Part shown: positions 17,000 through 25,311 of the stretch, in pieces | Layout: every line of letters starts with the position of its first letter | Numbering within the stretch: the first letter of the stretch is position 1 | Assembly: GCF_029537485.1 (NCBI RefSeq) | Contig: NZ_JARPUS010000005.1 | Span: 124,001 to 188,000 of the forward strand | DNA: 64,000 nucleotides | Reading direction: 5' to 3' | Source: Pseudomonas sp. GOM6 | GTDB lineage: Bacteria; Pseudomonadota; Gammaproteobacteria; Pseudomonadales; Pseudomonadaceae | Notes under the pieces: model-generated | Told to the model about the DNA's origin: nothing | The model's input: only the letters and a program-made list of their open reading frames with translations | Database searches by the model: none | Program-made: the position numbers and the translations under genes

Positions 17000-18256
17000 T
17001 CAGAAAACGACAGGCAGATTCGAGATGTCTGTCGTACTCGAACCGCTAAGCATGTCAGCCCGCGGTTTCCACTTATCGGACGCAAGGGATCGGGCGACAG
17101 CCAGTGAACCTCGTCCGAAACGGTCGTTGATGCTCGCAATGAGTGTCGCAACACGACAGCCATCCACATCGTGAGATTCGAACAGCGACTGCTGAGGCAT
17201 AGAGCTTGGCTCGATGATGTCCATGAGGCTGATGCCAGCTTTCGCGTATGAAACCCCCTGCCTGAATATGCGCATGGAGGCCTGAACGGACGCAGAGGCA
17301 AGAATGCGGGGGTCCCGAGTCCGAACAGGAAGCGAGACAGTGGTGGCGGCTGAGCGTACGTACGATGTCGATACCGGACGCAGATACACGCGAATGACGC
17401 CGCAGACGGACTGTTGCCTGTTGAGCTTCTCGGAGGCGGCGGATGCGAACGAAACGATGGCGGCAGCAAGGTCGCGCTCGCAGGAGAGACTTTGTCCGAA
17501 TGTGCGGCTGACGTTGATCATCTGCCTGGGTACGTCTGGCTCAGCGATGTCGATAGAGACGTGCCCCTGAAGCTCGGCCTGAGTGCGACGAACACCGATA
17601 GGGAAGTTGGAGGCGATCAGCCCCACAGGAGCGTTGGCGAGCTGTAGCGCATTGGTGATACCAAGCCCGACAAGCTTCTCGGCGAACGCAGGGCCGATCC
17701 CCCAGACCTCGGCGATAGGTGTTGCCTCAAGAGCGGGCAGGCGCTGGTCGTCGGCCAAGATGGAGCAAGCCCCAGTGCGCAGAACACGCTTGCCGAGGTA
17801 GGAGGCGACCTTGGCGAGTGTAGGGGTGAGGCCGATGCCGGCGCCGATAGGTAGGCCGGTCCACTGCAGCACCTTATGGCGGACCTCGGAGGAAAGCGTG
17901 TCGAGCTGAGCTGGTGACATCCCTGGGCACCTGGCAAACACCTCGTCCACGCTGTACTGGGTCAAAGCGGGGACCATGGAGGCAATTACCGACACCATGC
18001 GTGCGGACATGTCGCCATACAGCGGGAAGTTCGCGGAGAAAAACTTGACGTTGTGCGGCCAGAGCTCCTGCCGGTTGCGGACGAAGTGAGCCGGCTCTCC
18101 CATCTTGATGCCAATGTCCTTGGCCTGCTGTGAGCGAGAGATGACGCACCCGTCATTGGAGCCGATGACGACGACGGGGTGATTGGCGTACTGGGGCTTT
18201 AGGACCAGCTCGGCCGAGACGTAGAAGTTATTCGCGTCGAACAGGATGAAGGCCAT
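17000..18256 (-). CDS. umuC: Error-prone Y-family DNA polymerase V subunit UmuC
   Basis: 418 residues, full family length. FILFDANNFYVSAELV carries the first catalytic aspartate; YSVDEVFA carries the second acidic pair (the SIDE-type motif, here SVDE). TGLPIGAGIGLTPTLAKVAS and the helix-hairpin-helix EVWGIGPAFAEKLVGLG follow, and the little-finger region ends with the UmuC-specific C-terminal tail. Synthesises across DNA lesions with processed UmuD. The ATG is 2 bp from the stop of umuD, so the genes are one SOS operon. Confidence 0.95.
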   Translation of the reverse strand: MAFILFDANNFYVSAELVLKPQYANHPVVVIGSNDGCVISRSQQAKDIGIKMGEPAHFVRNRQELWPHNVKFFSANFPLYGDMSARMVSVIASMVPALTQYSVDEVFARCPGMSPAQLDTLSSEVRHKVLQWTGLPIGAGIGLTPTLAKVASYLGKRVLRTGACSILADDQRLPALEATPIAEVWGIGPAFAEKLVGLGITNALQLANAPVGLIASNFPIGVRRTQAELQGHVSIDIAEPDVPRQMINVSRTFGQSLSCERDLAAAIVSFASAASEKLNRQQSVCGVIRVYLRPVSTSYVRSAATTVSLPVRTRDPRILASASVQASMRIFRQGVSYAKAGISLMDIIEPSSMPQQSLFESHDVDGCRVATLIASINDRFGRGSLAVARSLASDKWKPRADMLSGSSTTDISNLPVVF

Positions 18257-18258
18257 GG

Positions 18259-18702
18259 CTAGCAGGCCGACAGTCGGTGCAGGTTGAACGTGCAGACGCC
18301 CCAGACGAAGAAACCGTGCTCTTCGGAAATGACGATATCCGCGTAGGAGGGGTTCTCGGCCCGAAGGATGATCTGGCCGCGTGAGCGCAGGAACCGCTTG
18401 CAGGTGAACTCGCCGTGCACAACGGCCAGGACGATGTCGCGGTTCTTTGCCGTCTTAGAGCGATCGACCACGATGATGTCGCGAGGGTAGATGCCGGCGC
18501 CGACCATGGAATCGCCACCGGCGCGGACGAGAAAGGTCGCGGCGGGCGCAGAGATGGCGATGTCGTCGAGACTTGCCAGCTCCTCCGAAAACTCTTCGGC
18601 CGGACTCGGGAACCCGCAGGCGACCTCGGAAAACATGGGAATGGGAGGCTTTTGGGGGGAGGGGGCTAGAAGGCCAATGATCTGGATTTTGTGGGAGTCC
18701 AT
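18259..18702 (-). CDS. umuD: UmuD-like S24 self-cleaving protease subunit
   Basis: 147 residues from the ATG at 18702. The cleavage-site region precedes GFPSPAEEFSEELASLDDIA, and the catalytic serine lies in FLVRAGGDSMVGAGIYPRD; the lysine lies in EFTCKRFLR. All S24 residues are present, in contrast to the CI-like regulator at 12774. After RecA-stimulated cleavage UmuD' joins UmuC as DNA polymerase V. A LexA box lies 8 bp upstream of the start. Confidence 0.93.
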   Translation of the reverse strand: MDSHKIQIIGLLAPSPQKPPIPMFSEVACGFPSPAEEFSEELASLDDIAISAPAATFLVRAGGDSMVGAGIYPRDIIVVDRSKTAKNRDIVLAVVHGEFTCKRFLRSRGQIILRAENPSYADIVISEEHGFFVWGVCTFNLHRLSAC

Positions 18703-18709
18703 AACGCAC

Positions 18710-18725
18710 CTGTATAAATATCCAG
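18710..18725. promoter_or_regulatory. LexA (SOS) box
   Basis: CTGTATAAATATCCAG, which fits CTG-N10-CAG and the Pseudomonas consensus CTGTATATATATACAG closely. It controls umuDC and lies 145 bp from the divergent helicase-like gene, which may share the control. Confidence 0.88.
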
Positions 18726-18869
18726 TATCAATAATACAGGCACGCTCCCTATGGCGCATGAGGTCCGACGAAAAGCCTGACCCTGAAATGGGGCCGAACT
18801 TGGCGAAAAGAGGCGAGCGGCGTCCGTAGGATGCGCATTGAGAAAAACCGCCACTGACAGCGTTCGCAG

Positions 18870-21800
18870 ATGACAAGCTTCCCCACTACATCGCCAGTAC
18901 CGCCATCGAAGACCGATGGAGAACTGCGTGCGCGTCAGGAAAGCACGCTGAAATACTGGAAGGCCCTGGAGATGATCCAAGGCCAGAGCCTACCCAGAGG
19001 GGAGCATGGCCAGCACGATGGCGCGAGAGTGACGGGGCTTGTTGAGGGCGTGCACGAGAAGTACCCCTGGCTCCAGTTCGAGGCTGGCGTCGACCATCAC
19101 GTCTACGTAGGGGTTGTCTCCACCCACGACGCTTTCGAAGCTGTGTCTGGCGCAGCCCTTCATGACGAGCTGGACGGCCAGGGCCGATCGAGCATGGCGC
19201 TTGGTATCCTGACCCTGAGGGGTGGGCGGTATGTGAGGGGTTCGTTCCGGGTTTCCACTGGAAAGTGGGCGCTGTCCAGGCTTCGAGCGGGTCAACCGCT
19301 GCCTGATGGGTACGATGAGTCCTGCCAGGGTGTTTGCGAAGAGGTTGATGAGCTGCTTGAAGGGACAGAAGTAACTTCTGCGACTCTGCGCGTCCTATGC
19401 GAACTGGTTTCAACGAGACTGGGCCTGTCTGACCTGTACGCAGGTCGCGAGCTCCGTCACCGGGTGCTGACAAAAGCTACTTCTGAGTCAGGCTTGAACA
19501 GCTATGGCGCACTCAACGGGTTCTACCTGTCCGATATCAACAAGACCCTCAAGCGAGTTCGATCTGGACGCCTAACTCCAGCCCTGAGCGCTTATCTCGG
19601 GGGAGCCCCCGGCCAGAGGACGGATGTAGGGAGTGAGCGCGGGCAACGTGAGTGCGTTGAGCTGATGCTGCCGTACGCGGCGGTGGCGGCGGCCTGGCCG
19701 ACAGATGATTCGCTGAGTGCATCTGAGCAGTTAGTGTCGAACGCACTGCGACAGCAACTGGAAACGAATGGTGGGCTGCAGGCGGTTTGCTTGCCCCATG
19801 GCGCGAGCGGGCACCGGATAGCGCGGGACCTGTTGCTTGAGGCGCTGAATCACCGGGCCGCGGCAATGGCGGCGTTTCCCCGTACACGGATGATGTTCGG
19901 TCGTACGCGCAGCCATGTGGCAGCGGATGAACGGTTTGCGACCGTAAACGAGACCTTGTTGGACTGTGGCGTTGCAGTTATCCAGCCGAGGAACGCCGGC
20001 ATTGAAGATCTAAGCCGGCAGCTGAGCGCCGGTTTGACGGTGACTGAAGAAAGGGACCCCCTGGTCGCTGCGCTGATGCGCAAGGGTGTTCTGTGTCTTG
20101 ATGCCAGCACCAGGGAGTCGCGCAGCCGGTTTGTCACGGACCAGCTCGAAGGCGAGGGCGGCATATACGAACTGTTGCGGGCGGCAGCGAACAAAAAGCA
20201 GCCCCGCGAGGAAGAGTTTTCCCAGTGGCGCCAGGCCTGCAGCCGGTACAGAGAGGCGGTGCACGTGGTGCAGACAATGAGCGAGGTGGCGGAGGCAGCA
20301 CCTGAGGTGATCCGCCGGGTAGTCGAGTTGCGTCGCTGCATCCATGCCTTGATCGTCGACCTGGAGCGCTTCAAGTCCAGACGGCAGCTACGCACCGAGA
20401 AGATATTGTCCTCTGCCGACACAGAACTCCGAACCATTGAGCATGAGCTCGATAGGGCGAAGAAGGCCATGAGCGCGACTCCCCGCAGCCTGTTTCAGAC
20501 GATACGGGTTTTTGTCGGCCGGCGTCGTGTGGTGGCTGAGGATCATGAGGCTGCAGTGCGGGGAGCTGAGCAAAGGCTGAACGTCCGTTCCGCACAGCTG
20601 GAGCGCGACCTATCAACCCTGTCAGAAGCTGACGACGTAATCGCGCAGAGCAATCGCGAGCTCGCAGCCGCCGAGGCAGCCCTGGTGACCAGTATCGAAC
20701 AGCTACAGAGGGTCTGTGTCGAGCAGCACCTGGTGCACCTGGGGCAATGGCTGTCGACCGGCCGCATTGACGACCCGGCTACCGAGTTCCAGTCACCCTG
20801 GTACCAGAGCGGATTGGCGGAGGCGAGGGCTCGCTTGTTCTACGAGTGCGTCCGCATCAACGCTGTATTCTTGCGCCAGCAGGCCAAGCGCGTGCTTGGC
20901 AACCTGCAAATAGCCCAGTGCTTGCTCGCTGGCGGCCCGACGCGAGGATTGAGCTCGGCTGAAAGCCCGTCGCTGTGGGCGACAGTCCACCTGGTGGCGC
21001 CGGCGGCGGTGATGAATAACGCCAATGTCGGCTCAGTGTTCCGGAAGGTGAAATCTGAGGGATTCCGCTGGGTAGTACAGATGAGTGCCGGCCAGATCAG
21101 TCCCTGGCGAATGCTTGCGGCGGTCACGCGGGGCAGAGGGGTGGTGCTGCTCGGTGAGAAGAATGATTTTCTGAACTCCCTACAGGTTCCGGACGTGCTG
21201 AGGCAGCAGATTGCGCTCGCCACCGGGATGGATCCGGCCGCTGCAGTTAGCCTGACATCGGCACTTCACGTCGCGGATGCCGCGTCGAGATGGCGCGGCC
21301 TGGCCGTGCGCAGTGTCGAGTGCAGCGCTGAGCCGATGCTCAGCATCCTCAGGGCGGCGGCCTATGGCGACTACCTGGTGCCGCGCCGGGTAACCGAGGG
21401 TGTTGATGGGTTTGACTCAGGCTGGATCGACATCCGCGGGAATGCCAACAGCACCTGGGTACCGAACGAAGGCCGTGCGCTGCTGCGAGTCCTGGATTCA
21501 TTGTGGTGCCAGGGCGTAGCTCATGAGCAGGTCGCGATTGTTTCGCTATCGAGTCGGGTTCGCAGTGAAGTGCAGAAGCTGATTCCCTCTACCAGTGGAT
21601 TCCACGTGCTGGCGCCGCAGGAACTGAGTGGCCGGTCTTACTCCTACGTGATCCTGATGCTGGGGAGTGGCAGCACCAGCTGGCGCCGGGCGATGAGCTC
21701 CAATCCGGCGATTCTGGCTGCACCAGCGGGCGCGGCCAGGCGCGGCCTGTATGTGATTGGCGACCGGGCGGAGTGGTCCCGCCGGGGTGTGCTGTCTGTT

Positions 21801-21899
21801 GCGGACGATTATCTGCCCCGGGTATGCGTCGACGCCGTGGTTGACCTGGGCGGCGAGGTGTACCGAAGCAACGGCCAGATACTGACTAGCGTGAGGTAA
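18870..21899 (+). CDS. SF1 (UPF1/DNA2-type) helicase homologue with destroyed catalytic motifs
   Basis: 1009 residues, uninterrupted. The order of blocks follows the large SF1 AAA-type helicases: LKYWKALEMIQGQSLPRG, HHVYVGVVSTHDAFEAVSG, LNSYGALNGFYLSDINKTL, a motif Q-like SASEQLVSNALRQQL. Where the family has GPPGTGKTTLLRD this protein has LPHGASGHRIARD (no GKT); where it has IDEAGQ there is VVQMSAGQISPWR (no DE); where it has VAVTRARRRLYVIGD there is AAPAGAARRGLYVIGD (no TRA). Residues ~540-640 form a coiled coil. The fold seems kept while ATPase residues are lost, so it is probably a structural or regulatory pseudo-helicase. Divergent from SOS-controlled umuDC. A 15-bp palindrome lies at 19366. 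Confidence 0.75.
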   Translation: MTSFPTTSPVPPSKTDGELRARQESTLKYWKALEMIQGQSLPRGEHGQHDGARVTGLVEGVHEKYPWLQFEAGVDHHVYVGVVSTHDAFEAVSGAALHDELDGQGRSSMALGILTLRGGRYVRGSFRVSTGKWALSRLRAGQPLPDGYDESCQGVCEEVDELLEGTEVTSATLRVLCELVSTRLGLSDLYAGRELRHRVLTKATSESGLNSYGALNGFYLSDINKTLKRVRSGRLTPALSAYLGGAPGQRTDVGSERGQRECVELMLPYAAVAAAWPTDDSLSASEQLVSNALRQQLETNGGLQAVCLPHGASGHRIARDLLLEALNHRAAAMAAFPRTRMMFGRTRSHVAADERFATVNETLLDCGVAVIQPRNAGIEDLSRQLSAGLTVTEERDPLVAALMRKGVLCLDASTRESRSRFVTDQLEGEGGIYELLRAAANKKQPREEEFSQWRQACSRYREAVHVVQTMSEVAEAAPEVIRRVVELRRCIHALIVDLERFKSRRQLRTEKILSSADTELRTIEHELDRAKKAMSATPRSLFQTIRVFVGRRRVVAEDHEAAVRGAEQRLNVRSAQLERDLSTLSEADDVIAQSNRELAAAEAALVTSIEQLQRVCVEQHLVHLGQWLSTGRIDDPATEFQSPWYQSGLAEARARLFYECVRINAVFLRQQAKRVLGNLQIAQCLLAGGPTRGLSSAESPSLWATVHLVAPAAVMNNANVGSVFRKVKSEGFRWVVQMSAGQISPWRMLAAVTRGRGVVLLGEKNDFLNSLQVPDVLRQQIALATGMDPAAAVSLTSALHVADAASRWRGLAVRSVECSAEPMLSILRAAAYGDYLVPRRVTEGVDGFDSGWIDIRGNANSTWVPNEGRALLRVLDSLWCQGVAHEQVAIVSLSSRVRSEVQKLIPSTSGFHVLAPQELSGRSYSYVILMLGSGSTSWRRAMSSNPAILAAPAGAARRGLYVIGDRAEWSRRGVLSVADDYLPRVCVDAVVDLGGEVYRSNGQILTSVR
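19366..19380. repeat. 15-bp palindrome CAGAAGTAACTTCTG, copy 2
   Basis: Exact second copy of the palindrome at 1512-1526, including two extra flanking bases (GA) on the left. It lies in an unrelated gene. A further ACTTCTG half-site lies at 19471-19483. Confidence 0.75.
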
Positions 21900-21924
21900 C
21901 GACCGGCACCTGGTGGTGGCCAAC

Positions 21925-22131
21925 TCACTCGCTGTTCAGCTGCAGAACGAACTTCGCCGCCAGATGGGTATCCATGCACAGCAAAGCGGGCATCCAGTAC
22001 GGACGGAGAACGCCGGCATCGGCATCGGCCGCGACGATCACGTTTCGATCGGGCAATGCGGCCCAGGTCCATGCCGGGAAAAGTCGCGACAGCACCAGCA
22101 GCTCATCCAGGTCAGCCCTGATCATCGTCAT
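21925..22131 (-). CDS. Hypothetical protein, 68 aa
   Basis: Starts at an ATG that overlaps the end of the small membrane protein gene upstream by 20 bp. The product is MTMIRADLDELLVLSRLFPA followed by WTWAALPDRNVIVAADADAG and ends in VLQLNSE. No recognised family. Tight overlap suggests translation coupled to the upstream gene. Confidence 0.55.
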   Translation of the reverse strand: MTMIRADLDELLVLSRLFPAWTWAALPDRNVIVAADADAGVLRPYWMPALLCMDTHLAAKFVLQLNSE

Positions 22132-22282
22132 TCCCTTCCTGCCGCTCCATCCACTCGGCCGCCAGCCACAGGCCGGTACCCATGGCCAACAGCAGCAGAA
22201 TGGCCCACAGCGGAATGAGGTGATACGAGCCCAGCCAGAAGCCGGCACCAGCAAACGCGATCGTCACCAGGATTTTTCCCAT
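22112..22282 (-). CDS. Small membrane protein, 56 aa
   Basis: Start chosen at 22282 because GGAGG lies eight bases upstream; an upstream ATG at 22297 has none. Two hydrophobic segments (ILVTIAFAGAGFWLGSY and LWAILLLLAMGTGLWLA) predict two membrane passes, with an acidic C-terminus ERQEGNDDDQG. Function unknown. Confidence 0.6.
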   Translation of the reverse strand: MGKILVTIAFAGAGFWLGSYHLIPLWAILLLLAMGTGLWLAAEWMERQEGNDDDQG

Positions 22283-22404
22283 TCGGAGCACCTCCATCAG
22301 TTGAGTGCTGACAACGCTACCCGGGGGAGGGCATGTGTCAGCGACTGAGGGAGAAAAATCGTCGGCTCCGAGAATGGGAGCTGAGGGGGAGGAGGGCTAG
22401 GGCA

Positions 22405-23463
22405 TCAGAGCCCAGAGAGTTGGTTGCTCAGGCCGCGAAGAGGGTGGGCAGTCCTGATCATCTCACGATGATCATTGATGAGGTGGATCAGGAGCGTGAC
22501 TTGGCGGCCAATCAGTTCGCAGTGAGCCTTTTGTTGGGCTTCGAGCCAGGGGGCACCAGGCATGAACGCCATAATGTTTCGTTGTGATCCCTGAAGATAC
22601 TGCCAGCGCGGCATTGGGCTATAGAGAGAGCCAAAAAACTTAGCCGACAGATCATTGGCGAGGTAGTCAATTCGCTGCTCCAGCTCACGGAACTCTCGTA
22701 GGAATGGGTATGAAGCCAGATGCCCGCCTAGTCGATCCTTGATTTTGGTTCGAGCTCTGACGAACTCCCGCACTGACTCGCAGTAGTCCACCTCAAGGTA
22801 CCTCTGGATCGGCTCACGCATGACATTCGCATACGGATAGCGGATGCTTTGAACCAAATGCTCAAAACTAAGAGCTATCGCGTACTCATCTCGATAGACC
22901 GAAATCTGCCCCTCCGGAAGTTGATCATCCAGCCAGTAGCGAACGAACTCGTAGGTCGTTTCGACCTGCAGCGGACGCTGTTCAATCAAGAAGCCCAACA
23001 AGTCCTCTTGCGTGATGACGCTTAGATTGACCCCTGGAGAGTCGAAGTCAGGGGCAGGGTGGCTGGATGCAGTAGGAAACAGGAAGATCAGATTGTCGTA
23101 ATCGGCCTGAAGTCCGTGCTTGAGGAACTTCGCATAGGTCTGCTTTATTTTCTGGTTCAGGTTCTCGCGCTGAAAGCTGACCTGGACGGCCTTTCGGTTT
23201 GTCTTATCGCCCAAATCGATTGCAGGGTAGTTGATGCTCCCTGGTGAAAGGTCATCGGGGATATCCTCTAGGGGGCTACACCCCAGACTGTTCATGTTAT
23301 CGAACTGGAACCCCAGGCAGTTGAACAGGTGCTTGTAGAAGGTCTCGGCTTTCTTGGCGTCGTCATTGAAGCCCATGGCGCACTGCTGACTGACCTGCTC
23401 GGCGTACTGAGGCAGGCGTTTGCGCAGGTAGTCGATCATCATGTCGACGTAGGTTAGAGACAT
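22405..23463 (-). CDS. SMEK-domain protein, candidate nuclease/defence factor
   Basis: 352 residues from the ATG at 23463. Near residues 75-115, NYPAIDLGDKTNRKAVQVSF followed by QKIKQTYAKF matches the SMEK-type block (a D-L-GD...R.A.QV.S...KI..T...F pattern) that resembles a restriction-endonuclease core, with D and Q-V as possible active-site positions. The rest is helical. SMEK-type proteins occur in mobile elements and predicted antiphage loci; activity is unproven. It has no toxin-like partner next to it; a promoter-like TTGC element lies 33 bp upstream of the start. Confidence 0.55.
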   Translation of the reverse strand: MSLTYVDMMIDYLRKRLPQYAEQVSQQCAMGFNDDAKKAETFYKHLFNCLGFQFDNMNSLGCSPLEDIPDDLSPGSINYPAIDLGDKTNRKAVQVSFQRENLNQKIKQTYAKFLKHGLQADYDNLIFLFPTASSHPAPDFDSPGVNLSVITQEDLLGFLIEQRPLQVETTYEFVRYWLDDQLPEGQISVYRDEYAIALSFEHLVQSIRYPYANVMREPIQRYLEVDYCESVREFVRARTKIKDRLGGHLASYPFLREFRELEQRIDYLANDLSAKFFGSLYSPMPRWQYLQGSQRNIMAFMPGAPWLEAQQKAHCELIGRQVTLLIHLINDHREMIRTAHPLRGLSNQLSGL

Positions 23464-23495
23464 TCCTGAATCCTTTGAGTTAAGGCATGCCCCGA

Positions 23496-23524
23496 GGCTA
23501 CTAGGGGGTTGAGGCGGCGTGCAA
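23496..23524 (-). promoter_or_regulatory. Promoter-like element TTGC-N18-AGTAGCC
   Basis: Weak member of the TTGC-N18 family, ahead of the SMEK-type gene. The TTGC and the downstream GGCAT are kept but the -10-like part deviates. Confidence 0.35.
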
Positions 23525-23559
23525 TACCCGGCTTTCGTCGACACCATCGTCACGGCGGC

Positions 23560-23997
23560 TTAGCTCGACAGCCCGGAGGTGCCATCGCCATTCCACAGGC
23601 GGTGGGCAACACAGCGGATCAGGTTCAGGTCGGCCTGTTTGGCGTTCTGATTCTCGATGCCGCCCAGAAACGCTTTCTGAGCCACTTCGCGGCAGAAGTC
23701 CGCGGTGCTGAAGCCGGACTTGGCGAGCTTGCGGTATACCTCGTCGCCCAGGACGCGGCGCAAAGCATCTTCGAACTGGGCTTTGGTGGCGAAGTAGGTG
23801 CCCGGCGGGGCCACGCGGTCCTCACGGGACAAGATGGCAAGGATGGCCGTGGCCATGCCGCCCAGGTACTCGCCGCGGCGGAACATGGTTTCGTCGATGA
23901 CGGAGGCGTCGTTGATTGCCGGGTCGATGCTCTGCAGGTCGTCGTGCTGCGGTACCAGCTCGCGGGCCTTCTCGATAAAGCGCTGTGCCAAAGTCAT
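23560..23997 (-). CDS. Hypothetical protein, 145 aa
   Basis: Start taken at 23997 (AGGAAC eight bases upstream); 24015 is the longer alternative. Helical soluble protein (MTLAQRFIEKARELVPQHDD, then RRGEYLGGMATAILAILSRE). The pattern FEDALRRVLGDEVYRKLAKS recurs in uncharacterised plasmid proteins, but I cannot name a family. The next upstream gene ends 34 bp away, so it is probably part of a 24.0-25.15 kb operon of small genes. Confidence 0.6.
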   Translation of the reverse strand: MTLAQRFIEKARELVPQHDDLQSIDPAINDASVIDETMFRRGEYLGGMATAILAILSREDRVAPPGTYFATKAQFEDALRRVLGDEVYRKLAKSGFSTADFCREVAQKAFLGGIENQNAKQADLNLIRCVAHRLWNGDGTSGLSS

Positions 23998-24031
23998 GGG
24001 TGGTTCCTGTTCCATTTCTTGTTCGGGTCGT

Positions 24032-24283
24032 CTAGTCGATCTGTGTCAGGGCGCGGGGAAGAGGGCGCTCCTCGTTATCCAGGCGCATGGCTTCCAGCAG
24101 GTTGTTCAGTGCCTCTACGGTGCGGGGACTGCGCTGGCAGTGGCAAACGAACTCGATCGAGGGCGCGTAGTCGTCCTGGCGCTCCATCGGCGGGATAACC
24201 CGCACGTGGATGTCGCCTTCGCTATCCCTGAAGAGGGAGAGACGCCCATCCGGGCTCATGTCCTCAGGTCTTTCGATCAGCAT
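24032..24283 (-). CDS. Hypothetical protein, 83 aa
   Basis: Contains a beta-strand pair around LSLFRDSEGDIHVRVIPP and a CHC motif (FVCHCQRS). It is preceded by its own TTGC-N18 promoter-like element at 24319-24347. No recognised family. Confidence 0.6.
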   Translation of the reverse strand: MLIERPEDMSPDGRLSLFRDSEGDIHVRVIPPMERQDDYAPSIEFVCHCQRSPRTVEALNNLLEAMRLDNEERPLPRALTQID

Positions 24284-24318
24284 TTTATCGGCACCTGCTC
24301 CACGGGATTGGATGAAGC

Positions 24319-24347
24319 CATGCTTGCACGGGGCTGAGTGAATGCAA
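24319..24347 (-). promoter_or_regulatory. Promoter-like element TTGC-N18-AAGCATG
   Basis: TTGC-ATTCACTCAGCCCCGTGC-AAGCATG, upstream of the 83-aa gene. CTTGCATTC and CCGTG match stronger copies; the -10-like part deviates. Confidence 0.45.
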
Positions 24348-24363
24348 GCAGGGCGGTCTATAC

Positions 24364-24582
24364 CTAGGCTGATTCTCTTGCCTGGGCCAGGGCATCCTGA
24401 TTGACGCTGGCGTTGATGCGCTGGCTGATCCGCTGGAGTTCCAAGTGCACGATTTCCATTTCGGCGTCGGTCAGGGTGGTGCCGGCCTGCTGGAAGATCG
24501 ACTCGGCATTACTCAACAGGCCGGAGGCGAAATTTCGTGCAAAGGCCACTGCCACGCGCACTCTCGGTTTTGTTGCAGCCAT
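24364..24582 (-). CDS. Hypothetical protein, 72 aa
   Basis: Starts at the ATG at 24582. Basic N-terminus (AATKPRVRVAVAFARNFASG) followed by two amphipathic helices (MEIVHLELQRISQRINAS). No recognised family. Confidence 0.55.
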   Translation of the reverse strand: MAATKPRVRVAVAFARNFASGLLSNAESIFQQAGTTLTDAEMEIVHLELQRISQRINASVNQDALAQARESA

Positions 24583-24601
24583 GCTGGTGCTCCTTGATCT
24601 G

Positions 24602-24895
24602 CTAACCGATGAAATCGACATACTTGAAGCGGCCTAGGGTCCTGGCCAGCTTGGCGCCGGCGGCTTTGACCTTTTCCAGGTCGCTCCCGAACACCTGCAC
24701 GCCTTCCCACTGGCAGCGAAGCTGGCAGTCCTCACGCACATCAAACTGATCGCGAGCCTCGTCAAGGGCACGCTGCATCGCAGCATTGACCTTGTCGTGA
24801 TACCCGGAGTCATGGACATAACCCTCCTTCCAGAACCACTGGATCAAGGCGAAGTGTTCGGTTCGGACTTCGACGATGGGGCGCTGGGAAATCAT
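24602..24895 (-). CDS. Hypothetical protein, 97 aa
   Basis: Begins MISQRPIVEVRTEHFALIQW and ends TLGRFKYVDFIG; 12 bp downstream of the 80-aa gene, so likely co-transcribed. Mixed alpha/beta with two cysteines (CQLRCQWEG). No recognised family. Confidence 0.6.
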   Translation of the reverse strand: MISQRPIVEVRTEHFALIQWFWKEGYVHDSGYHDKVNAAMQRALDEARDQFDVREDCQLRCQWEGVQVFGSDLEKVKAAGAKLARTLGRFKYVDFIG

Positions 24896-24907
24896 GGGTC
24901 AAGCCTC

Positions 24908-25150
24908 TTAGGCGGCGAGGGTGGCGCAGGCGCGGACCGAGTGGTGCGCATCGTTGAGCAGCGCCTGGCGGGCGGACTCGTCACAGATTCCCCAGTGCTC
25001 GTTTGCCACCTTGCAGCGGCCCAGGCGATCGAGGTCGGCGAGGCTCGCAGCGACAATTGTTCCCTTGCCGGCCAGCGCCAGCACCGCGGCTTCGCGCTCG
25101 GCATAGAGCACTTCCAGTTGCTGCGGGCTCGGGTACTTGGGGGCGCTCAT
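24908..25150 (-). CDS. Hypothetical protein, 80 aa
   Basis: First gene of the leftward run of small genes. Helical, ending in repeated alanines (NDAHHSVRACATLAA). A strong copy of the TTGC-N18-GACGGTA element lies 32 bp upstream. Family unknown. Confidence 0.6.
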   Translation of the reverse strand: MSAPKYPSPQQLEVLYAEREAAVLALAGKGTIVAASLADLDRLGRCKVANEHWGICDESARQALLNDAHHSVRACATLAA

Positions 25151-25181
25151 GACAGGTTTCCTAGGCTGGTTGCGATGGGAT

Positions 25182-25210
25182 TACCGTCTCACGAGAAACC
25201 TGAAGTGCAA
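25182..25210 (-). promoter_or_regulatory. Promoter-like element TTGC-N18-GACGGTA
   Basis: TTGC-ACTTCAGGTTTCTCGTGA-GACGGTA, followed by ATCCCATCG. Shares CTTGCRYTTC and CGTGAGACG with the copies at 34.4 and 56.6 kb. Confidence 0.65.
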
Positions 25211-25311
25211 GCGGCCTGAAGGCGACGACTGGTACGGATCGGGGCCACCCAGGCGCCGGCGGCGCACTATCTTTAGGTGTTAGCCAAACGTGTTGCGCGA
25301 GGGCTCTGATC

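Noticed and set aside
19549..20470. Several minus-strand frames inside the pseudo-helicase gene
   Set aside because: High-GC shadows of the long plus-strand frame, with Ser/Arg/Pro-rich composition.
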